DNA of 6,991 nucleotides from Draconibacterium orientale (lineage in GTDB: Bacteria > Bacteroidota > Bacteroidia > Bacteroidales > JAADGE01), in contig DYSM01000047.1 in assembly GCA_020718265.1 (NCBI GenBank), positions 1 through 6,991 of the forward strand. The letters run 5' to 3'. The notes under the pieces were generated by a model. It ran no database searches. It worked only from the letters and a program-made list of their open reading frames with translations, and had not been told where the DNA came from. Made by a program: the position numbers and the translations under genes. Shown piece by piece: positions 1-4,353 of the stretch (its first letter is position 1; every line of letters begins with the position of its first letter).

Positions 1-51
1 AAACAAATTGCAAATCTCGAAATTAATCCTAATCTTGGAGGGGCTGAATAG
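1..51 (+). CDS. C-terminal end of a truncated upstream gene (unidentified)
   Basis: Reading frame 1 is open from the window edge and gives 16 residues ending LEINPNLGGAE before a TAG at 49-51. The residue mix is protein-like, and the stop is followed 33 bp later by a terminator-like hairpin, as expected at the end of a gene. The piece is too short to assign to any family, and an open stretch this short could also arise by chance. Confidence 0.35.
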   Translation, partial: KQIANLEINPNLGGAE

Positions 52-84
52 TTACTAAAATCATACAAAAAATAGCATATTTTA

Positions 85-116
85 CTAAAAAATGGCTTGT
101 TTTAGCTCTTTTTTAG
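85..116 (+). terminator. Possible intrinsic terminator of the upstream gene
   Basis: CTAAAAAA (85-92) pairs with TTTTTTAG (109-116). Inside, GGCT (94-97) pairs with AGCT (104-107) through one G-U pair, with a 6-nt loop and a single mismatch between the two stems. The layout of A-tract, short GC-containing stem and T-tract fits a bidirectional intrinsic terminator placed after the stop at 51. The GC core is only 4 bp, so it may be weak. Confidence 0.35.
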
Positions 117-477
117 ATAAAAAACAAGATTTTGACAATTTATAACGTTGTAACTATCTGATTATCAATTACCATACTTTTTTGAGTGGATACGAAATTT
201 CGCTATATCGTAAAGAATTTCAACAAGTTATGAGTTTTCTTACAAGCACTAATTATGAGACAATAAAATTATAAAAAAATAGATATAAACTCGAACAAAA
301 TTGTGAAAAGGAATTTAAAAACTATGTTTGTAAGAAAAGCTATAAATATTTGAAATTGTGTGTATTATAGACTTTTATTCAATCGAAGGTTTTGACATTT
401 ATGATATAAATAGTGATTTTAGGCTGTATTTTTTTAGCTTCGATAGAATTTCGGAGGATTTTGCACCGATTTTATGA
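92..477 (+). pseudogene. Degraded plus-strand coding remnant, family unknown
   Basis: Frame 2 reads from an ATG at 92 through two in-frame TAA codons (143-145 and 272-274) to a TAG at 368-370. Its open segments are 17, 42 and 31 codons. Frame 1 is open from 346 and ends with a TGA at 475-477; it gives a protein-like stretch that includes the segment DFYSIEGFDIYDINSDF. Joining the two frames needs a single-base deletion (or a two-base insertion) somewhere in about 346-367. The resulting composition, rich in Asp, Glu, Tyr, Phe and Ser, is more gene-like than random AT-rich DNA. I do not recognise a family. The first part (92-116) overlaps a terminator-like hairpin, so the true remnant may start nearer 146. 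Chance open frames in AT-rich DNA remain possible. Confidence 0.33.
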
Positions 478-512
478 GATAAAAAAGGCAGAGGTTCTGT
501 ATAAACAGTCTC

Positions 513-540
513 AAAAATTATAAATAGGGCGCTCTACCCT
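513..540 (-). terminator. Possible intrinsic terminator of the 551-865 gene
   Basis: On the minus strand, 11 nt after the stop codon at 551-553, AGGGT and GCCCT form a 5-bp stem including one G-U pair (540-536 with 530-526) and a 5-nt loop. It is followed by a T-rich tract (complement of 513-525). Position and shape fit a weak intrinsic terminator. The stem is short, so confidence is moderate. Confidence 0.4.
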
Positions 541-550
541 CTTAATTTTG

Positions 551-865
551 TCAAAAATCAATCTCGCACGAACTTCGTTTATTTAAAAAATACGTGATTA
601 GATACTCGTATTCTCCCTGTATCGAAATCTCAGAGGGTTTATGTTTTGCTTTTTCATACCAAAATTTTGCATTTTCAACATCACCTTCAATCCTGTGCAA
701 ATATGCGTGTATTCGTGCATTGTCGCTGTCAGTCTCAAACTGAACAAGTTCGTGTGCCATCTGCCATTGTCCGCAACCTGCGTACCACAAGGCTGAAAGC
801 TCCGGCGAAATGCCATCAGGTATTTTTTTTGAATGTAACGATTCGATAAACTCGGCGGTACTCAT
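551..865 (-). CDS. Small conserved helical (TPR-like) protein of unknown function
   Basis: A 104-residue protein with no signal peptide or membrane segment, so probably cytoplasmic. From memory it resembles a widespread, unnamed family of about 90-100 residues. The hallmarks are an N-terminal helix pair around ALWYAGCGQWQMAHELVQ (residues 25-42) and the block ARIHAYLHRIEGDVENAKFW (50-69). The second block has the small-Ala-Tyr spacing of a TPR-like helical hairpin. The tail (about 84-93, EYEYLITYFL) looks like a closing helix. The last ten residues, with an SSC, are poorly conserved in style. The ATG at 865 is chosen because it is the first start after the upstream hairpin and there is no Shine-Dalgarno to judge by. 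The gene follows the superoxide reductase lipoprotein on the same strand, 73 bp away, but a strong hairpin and a -7-like element lie between them, so it may be transcribed alone. Function is not known. Confidence 0.85.
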   Translation of the reverse strand: MSTAEFIESLHSKKIPDGISPELSALWYAGCGQWQMAHELVQFETDSDNARIHAYLHRIEGDVENAKFWYEKAKHKPSEISIQGEYEYLITYFLNKRSSCEIDF

Positions 866-880
866 AAGTTCTTAAAATAC

Positions 881-922
881 AAACACTCCAAATATACAAG
901 AAAATTGTAATTTGGAGTGTTT
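881..922 (-). terminator. Strong hairpin between lipoprotein gene and small protein gene
   Basis: AAACACTCCAAAT (881-893) is the exact reverse complement of ATTTGGAGTGTTT (910-922). The stem continues inward with TACAA (895-899) and TTGTA (905-909), leaving one bulged base at 894 and a 5-nt loop, 18 base pairs in all. It begins 16 nt after the lipoprotein stop codon and on the minus strand is followed by TTTGTATTTT-like sequence, as in an intrinsic terminator. It ends only 15 nt before the next start codon, so it also lies in or next to that gene's leader. Confidence 0.65.
889..896 (-). promoter_or_regulatory. Possible -7 element for the 551-865 gene
   Basis: The minus strand reads TATATTTG here, an exact match to the Bacteroidota -7 consensus TAnnTTTG. 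It lies 23 nt before the ATG at 865, which would give a short leader. No clear -33 TTG is seen at the usual distance. The element sits inside the arm of the hairpin at 881-922, so the match could be a by-product of that structure. Confidence 0.35.
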
Positions 923-938
923 TAGGGAAAAAAGAAAA

Positions 939-1469
939 TTATTTCGTTTTACCAACTTTTGTTGTTTCTTTCCAGATACCGTGAATATTGCAACCTACGA
1001 AAGTTGTAACTTCTTTAACACCTTTTAAATCTACCGTGAATGTTGCTTCAGCCGGTTTAAGATCATTTTGAAGTTCAACGCGACCAAGTTCCGTGTCCAC
1101 ACCTTTTACTTTTGCGTAAATTGCAATAAAATCAATAAAATGTTCTTCCTCAGCAGGATGAACAAGTCCGTTTTCGCCAACTTTTACTGTAACTGCGGTT
1201 TTACCTTCAGCATTTTTTTCGCCAAATGTTACAGCTGCACTGTGTTTGTTTTCAAGTTCCGTGATACTGTCCGGATTTGCAATTGCAATTGTGTCTCGAT
1301 TGACGATAAGCTCTTCGCGCGTTTTTTTAACCGGCACTTCTACTTTCACGGTGTCCACTTTTGCAGTGTCTTTTGCGTCTTCAGCGTTACCGCCGCAGCT
1401 TGCAACTGCAAATAATGATACTGTACCCATGAAAAGTGCTGCTAGTGATTTAATGTTTACGATTTTCAT
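939..1469 (-). CDS. Exported lipoprotein with superoxide reductase (desulfoferrodoxin-like) domain
   Basis: A 176-residue protein likely to reduce superoxide to hydrogen peroxide at a mononuclear non-haem iron centre. Residues 1-24 form a lipoprotein signal peptide ending in VASC, with Cys25 as the lipidated residue. Residues 26-65 are a charged, Lys/Thr/Val-rich linker. From about 70 to 170 the sequence matches the superoxide reductase fold (Pfam Desulfoferrodox). All five expected iron ligands are visible: His76 in NKH, His104 and His110 in HPAEEEHFIDF, and Cys160 and His163 in CNIHGIW. Lys75, which assists catalysis in the family, is present, but the Glu that normally precedes it is Asn74. 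There is no N-terminal rubredoxin-like Cys4 domain, so it is of the one-iron (neelaredoxin) type. Most known members are cytosolic; this one should be membrane-anchored outside the cytoplasm, and its electron donor there is unknown. It may be cotranscribed with 551-865 if the hairpin at 881-922 is leaky. Confidence 0.88.
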   Translation of the reverse strand: MKIVNIKSLAALFMGTVSLFAVASCGGNAEDAKDTAKVDTVKVEVPVKKTREELIVNRDTIAIANPDSITELENKHSAAVTFGEKNAEGKTAVTVKVGENGLVHPAEEEHFIDFIAIYAKVKGVDTELGRVELQNDLKPAEATFTVDLKGVKEVTTFVGCNIHGIWKETTKVGKTK

Positions 1470-1492
1470 AAATTATGATTAAAATTCGGGCA

Positions 1493-1525
1493 CGAAAGTA
1501 TAAACAATTTCAATTTTAAAACAAT
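1493..1525 (-). promoter_or_regulatory. Putative promoter of the superoxide reductase lipoprotein
   Basis: On the minus strand TACTTTCG (complement of 1493-1500) differs from the -7 consensus TAnnTTTG at one position. ATTG (complement of 1522-1525) lies 21 bp further upstream, in the range reported for the Bacteroidota -33 element. The predicted leader would be roughly 20 nt. There is no Shine-Dalgarno before the ATG, which is usual for the phylum. Confidence 0.42.
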
Positions 1526-1600
1526 ATTTTGAATATTTTATAATTTTAATTTTTGAATAAGAAACTTATAAATTGTAATTTACTAATAATAAAATAGTTA

Positions 1601-1623
1601 TAATGTCAATCGAGATGACATTA
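1601..1623. repeat. 8-bp inverted repeat in the divergent intergenic region
   Basis: TAATGTCA (1601-1608) and TGACATTA (1616-1623) are perfect reverse complements separated by 7 bp. The site lies between the lipoprotein (minus) and the TPR gene (plus). It has the size and symmetry of a dimeric regulator's operator, but no regulator gene is present nearby, and the AT-rich setting makes chance symmetry possible. Confidence 0.35.
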
Positions 1624-1630
1624 ATTGAAT

Positions 1631-1677
1631 AAAATGAGCCTGCAATTTACATTTTAGAGAAAGATAGCTCATTTTTT
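1631..1677 (+). terminator. Terminator-like hairpin in the leader of the TPR gene
   Basis: AAAATGAGC (1631-1639) and GCTCATTTT (1667-1675) form a perfect 9-bp stem with a 27-nt loop, and the downstream arm runs into a T6 tract (1672-1677). No intact plus-strand gene lies upstream for it to terminate. It may end an unannotated short transcript or act in the leader of the gene at 1739. The long loop lowers confidence. Confidence 0.38.
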
Positions 1678-1688
1678 GCTTGAATTTC

Positions 1689-1723
1689 GTTCAAAATTCT
1701 TAGTTTTACGGTTCAAAATTCTT
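1689..1723 (+). repeat. Pair of 13-bp direct repeats upstream of the TPR gene
   Basis: GTTCAAAATTCTT occurs exactly at 1689-1701 and again at 1711-1723, a period of 22 bp or about two helical turns. The pair ends 15 bp before the ATG at 1739. A TAGTTTTA sequence at 1701-1708, one base off the -7 consensus, lies between the copies, with a TTG 18 bp upstream of it (1680-1682). The repeats may be a regulatory site or a short tandem duplication. Confidence 0.45.
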
Positions 1724-1738
1724 TCATTTCATAGTTCT

Positions 1739-2473
1739 ATGTCAAAAAAAATTTCATTATTTTTCATAGCCTTGCTTCTCTATTCAATCTGTGCGTCGCA
1801 AACATCTAAACAGCAAATTTATGCTTGCTACATCGCCGGCGATATGGCAACTTGGCTATCGATAATTGATAAAATGCAAAACCTTTCCGATAAAACGACC
1901 GATGAATATCTGGAACTTGTTAATTATCAATATGGTTACATCGGTTGGTGCCTCGGCAGCAAGCGTTATACAAATGCAAAATCCTATTTAGAAAAAGCTG
2001 AACAAAATTTGAATATTGTAAAGAAAAGCGGCAAATATCTGTCCGAAGTGCATTCATACACAGCTGCATTTACCGGATTTAAAATTGCAATCGATAAATA
2101 TAAAGCTCCGATTTTAGGCTCTGTTTGCGAAGAACATGCGGAAAAAGCCGTGAGATTGAATAAAAATAATCCCTTCGGATTTGTTGAAATGGGCAACATC
2201 AAATTACACATGCCATCCATTTTTGGTGGCTCTTCTTCGGATGCCATACTTTACTACACTGCCGCACTAACACTCATGGAACGTTCGGATATTTACACGA
2301 AATACAATTGGAACTACCTGAATACGATGGTTTTACTTGCACGGGCTTATTCCGAATCCGAAAATTTTGAGCAAGCTGAATTCTATTACAAGAAACTTTT
2401 GCGAATGGAGCCGGATTTTACTTGGGTTAAAAATACGTTGTATCCGGAATTGAGACGGAAAATGTCGCAATAG
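1739..2473 (+). CDS. Secreted TPR-fold protein of unknown function
   Basis: A 244-residue protein. An open frame extends upstream to a TTG at 1676, but the ATG at 1739 is chosen because it begins a good signal peptide (SKKISLFFIALLLYS, then cleavage near CAS-Q at residues 20-21) and the upstream part overlaps repeats and a hairpin. The mature part is all helical. The block around NYQYGYIGWCLGSKRYTNAK (62-81) and the C-terminal YSESENFEQAEFYYKKLLRM (204-223) have TPR spacing, the latter close to a canonical repeat. A conserved-looking middle block carries NPFGFVEMGN, then MPSIFGGSSSDAI (144-170), and the end has WVKNTLYPEL (229-238). From memory this pattern recurs in exported TPR proteins of Bacteroidota with no assigned function. 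It is probably periplasmic and may bind a partner protein or ligand. It stands alone on its strand and converges with the DUF454 gene, 10 bp away, with no obvious terminator between. Confidence 0.85.
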   Translation: MSKKISLFFIALLLYSICASQTSKQQIYACYIAGDMATWLSIIDKMQNLSDKTTDEYLELVNYQYGYIGWCLGSKRYTNAKSYLEKAEQNLNIVKKSGKYLSEVHSYTAAFTGFKIAIDKYKAPILGSVCEEHAEKAVRLNKNNPFGFVEMGNIKLHMPSIFGGSSSDAILYYTAALTLMERSDIYTKYNWNYLNTMVLLARAYSESENFEQAEFYYKKLLRMEPDFTWVKNTLYPELRRKMSQ

Positions 2474-2483
2474 CAACTTAAAT

Positions 2484-2888
2484 TTAATTCAGTGAATCTT
2501 TAGCAGAGCATTGTATTTGTGGGCGCATTCGCAAAATGAGAACCGTAACGGGCACGGCAGCCAAAGGTGTAATAATTTGAAACCAAATATTCGTGAGTAA
2601 AAAATACTCGGCAACCGCAACCGACACCCAAAGCTGACTTGCAACGAAGAGACGAAAACCAAGCGAAAATTTTCCGCGTTCGGATGCTCGTAAGAGAATT
2701 TTTCCTAAAATTTTATTTTTCAACAATTTAGAATATAATTTATCGGAACTGCGGACAAAGAAAAAGGCTGTAAGCAAAATAAACGGAATGCCCGGAATGC
2801 CGGGCAAAAGCACGCCGATGTAGGCTAACGTCATGGAAATCAAGCCGAAAAGAATGAATAATTTTTGTTTGAGCTTATTTTTGCGCAT
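2484..2888 (-). CDS. DUF454 (YbaN-like) inner-membrane protein
   Basis: A 134-residue membrane protein of the DUF454/YbaN family. The diagnostic segment is LLPGIPGIPFILLTAFFFVR (residues 27-46) followed by SSDKLY, which matches the family pattern of LP-x-[LI]P-x-x-PF with a downstream F-x-RSS. Residues 10-45 form a hydrophobic hairpin or two helices, then come an amphipathic cytoplasmic stretch (46-77) and two more hydrophobic segments (about 78-98 and 102-119). Length is normal for the family. The biochemical role of the family is not established. Its start codon lies inside the end of the preceding kinase-like gene (14-bp overlap, different frame), implying translational coupling and cotranscription. 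It is the last gene of the operon and converges on the TPR gene. Confidence 0.88.
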   Translation of the reverse strand: MRKNKLKQKLFILFGLISMTLAYIGVLLPGIPGIPFILLTAFFFVRSSDKLYSKLLKNKILGKILLRASERGKFSLGFRLFVASQLWVSVAVAEYFLLTNIWFQIITPLAAVPVTVLILRMRPQIQCSAKDSLN

Positions 2889-3678
2889 CCGAAATGAATT
2901 TTTGGAGCAAAGATTCTATTTCTGTCAAATCTTCGGTATTGATAATCTGTATTTTGCAGATATTTTTTTTTGATAAATCATTAAGAAGTTGCATGTAAGC
3001 CAAATCCAATTTTTCAAAAACCTGAACGGATTCATGTGGTTCTCGAAAATTTCGGGACGCAATTCTGTTAAAAAGTATTTCGGGACGAGCGCGCAAAAAA
3101 TAAATTTCGTCGGGCAAAGGTGTTGCAAATAACTCAGCAATGCTTTGCGAATCGGTTCTGCCCTGAGTATGAAAACGCTCGTGCAAAAAATTGAGAAAGT
3201 GCTCTATCCTACCCGATTCGTTTCCAAGATATTTTGAAATCGGCTCAAAAATACAACGAAGTTCAGCTTTGTATTGTGTATTAATATATTGGACTTTTTC
3301 TAAATCAGACTCTTTCGGCAAAAGCTTTGAAGCATAAAATGTCGCATACACGCCGATGTCAATCAGCGGATGTCGCTCAAAAAACACACAAGTTGTTTTG
3401 TCTGAAGTTTGAGCAGAAATAACTCTGTCAAACAACAACATAGACGAAAAAAGTGCAAGCGTTTTAAGTGATGTATTGTTTTGTATATCAGCTTGTTTTG
3501 ATAATTCAAACACAAATTTACAGGCAGAAGTGAGTTTCAAATTTTCAGAAAAATAAAGCTCTTTTGTATGCGGCAAATGTGCCACAACAGTGCGTTCTGA
3601 ATCTAAATTGTCGGATAATTTAGTTAGAAATGTCGATTTTCCGGAGCCGTCAATGCCTGTGATTAGGATTGTTTTCAT
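2875..3678 (-). CDS. Thymidylate kinase-like P-loop protein
   Basis: A 267-residue soluble protein. It opens with a Walker A loop GIDGSGKST (residues 8-16) directly after a hydrophobic strand, as in dTMP kinases. The block FFERHPLIDIGVY (99-111) takes the place of the kinase DR(Y/H) motif, with Glu-Arg-His instead of Asp-Arg. Residues 189-209 read like the strand and lid of a nucleoside monophosphate kinase (PDEIYFLRARPE, then arginines at 205 and 209), and a further Arg212-Glu213 lies in the lid. It is longer than typical bacterial dTMP kinases (about 205-215 residues), with extra helical sequence around 112-180. I therefore call it thymidylate-kinase-like, probably an ATP-dependent kinase, and do not assign dTMP as substrate; deoxynucleoside, other nucleotide or non-nucleotide acceptors are possible. 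It sits 11 bp after the outer-membrane protein gene and overlaps the DUF454 gene by 14 bp. Confidence 0.8.
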   Translation of the reverse strand: MKTILITGIDGSGKSTFLTKLSDNLDSERTVVAHLPHTKELYFSENLKLTSACKFVFELSKQADIQNNTSLKTLALFSSMLLFDRVISAQTSDKTTCVFFERHPLIDIGVYATFYASKLLPKESDLEKVQYINTQYKAELRCIFEPISKYLGNESGRIEHFLNFLHERFHTQGRTDSQSIAELFATPLPDEIYFLRARPEILFNRIASRNFREPHESVQVFEKLDLAYMQLLNDLSKKNICKIQIINTEDLTEIESLLQKFISDAQK

Positions 3679-3689
3679 GTCAAAATAAA

Positions 3690-4166
3690 TTAAAATCTGT
3701 GCCCAAGGCTAAAAAAAGGCTTCATATAAATATTAATTCCGGTTACGAAATTTATGCCCATCCGCACGTAAAATTTATCTGTTTCTTGAAATCTGTACGC
3801 CATCGGAAACAGCATAGCCGGCATGTCGGTTTTGAAATTCTCCTCAAAATTTGTTCTGACAAAACCTCCAAAACCAAGTTCAAATTGGTGTTTCTTTCTC
3901 GAATTTGCGATATATTGCACGGTAATTGGCATTAATAATTGCGGTTGAATCGTGATGTATGCTCCTGCGCGCACGCCGAGCGATTTGAATTTTCCAAAAT
4001 AGCGTTCGTAGTTCAAAGAGGCAAAGCTTGGTCCGAAATCATACGATTTGATTTGCAATTCCAAGTAAATTCCGTTCGATTTTCCAAAATCCATTAACCG
4101 ATGATACTGCGCCTTTGAGTGTAAAAAAAATACAATCAGTATAAAAAAAATCAAAAACTTCTTCAT
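3690..4166 (-). CDS. Small outer-membrane beta-barrel protein
   Basis: A 158-residue protein with a clear signal peptide (MKKFLIFFILIVFFLHSKA, cleavage before Gln20). The mature 139 residues consist of short alternating-hydrophobicity strands rich in Gly, Tyr and Phe, for example SLGVRAGAYI (62-71), HQFELGFGGFVR (93-104) and FYVRMGINFV (132-141). The protein ends in Phe after FFSLGHRF, the usual last-strand signal of outer-membrane barrels. About eight strands fit the length. A LLMPITVQYIANS segment (77-89) resembles the LP-x-x-x-N-Y block of small Bacteroidota barrel proteins of unknown role. It is the first gene of the minus-strand operon with the kinase-like and DUF454 genes. No Shine-Dalgarno precedes the ATG. 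No specific ligand can be inferred. Confidence 0.82.
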   Translation of the reverse strand: MKKFLIFFILIVFFLHSKAQYHRLMDFGKSNGIYLELQIKSYDFGPSFASLNYERYFGKFKSLGVRAGAYITIQPQLLMPITVQYIANSRKKHQFELGFGGFVRTNFEENFKTDMPAMLFPMAYRFQETDKFYVRMGINFVTGINIYMKPFFSLGHRF

Positions 4167-4206
4167 CCCACAATTTTTTTCGATTCAAGAACATCAGAAC
4201 CGTTTC

Positions 4207-4215
4207 GCAAATATA
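4207..4215 (-). promoter_or_regulatory. Putative -7 element of the OMP-kinase-DUF454 operon
   Basis: The minus strand reads TATATTTGC, an exact match to the Bacteroidota TAnnTTTG -7 consensus with the common following C, 40 nt before the ATG at 4166. TTG-containing sequence lies upstream (minus-strand TTGTTTTG, about 16 bp before the element), closer than the usual -33 spacing. Confidence 0.55.
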
Positions 4216-4320
4216 CAATTTTTCAAAACAATACGATGTTCACTCGAATCGGAAACTGTTTATATTGTTTAGAAATCCTTAAAAAATACTAAATTACGCA
4301 CAACACGTTCGCGAATTTTG

Positions 4321-4328
4321 TAATATTG
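4321..4328 (+). promoter_or_regulatory. Possible -7 element of the batD-batE unit
   Basis: TAATATTG, followed by C, differs from TAnnTTTG at one position and ends 25 bp before the batD ATG. No convincing -33 TTG is seen at 19-21 bp upstream. The divergent gene on the other side has its own element at 4207-4215, so the 187-bp region appears to hold two divergent promoters. Confidence 0.38.
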
Positions 4329-4353
4329 CAACGGAATTGTAATTGTCCTGCTT

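Noticed and set aside
92..477. Stop-codon recoding (TAA read as an amino acid) to make one intact gene
   Set aside because: All confident genes in the window use TAA, TAG or TGA as normal stops, and a frameshift would still be needed; decay is simpler.
52..550. tRNA, CRISPR array or insertion sequence in the AT-rich left flank
   Set aside because: No cloverleaf, no regularly spaced repeats and no terminal inverted repeats or transposase motifs were seen.
1068..1482. Plus-strand open frames opposite the superoxide reductase gene
   Set aside because: They are Cys/Phe-rich antisense shadows of a gene with full active-site motifs on the minus strand.
1676..1738. Upstream TTG start adding 21 residues to the TPR protein
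   Set aside because: It lies in the T-tract of a hairpin and over direct repeats, and would bury the clear signal peptide that begins at the ATG at 1739.
1739..2473. Calling the TPR protein BatC because batD and batE are in the window
   Set aside because: It is not adjacent to batD, lacks the BatC layout, and has its own conserved motifs; the shared TPR fold is not enough.
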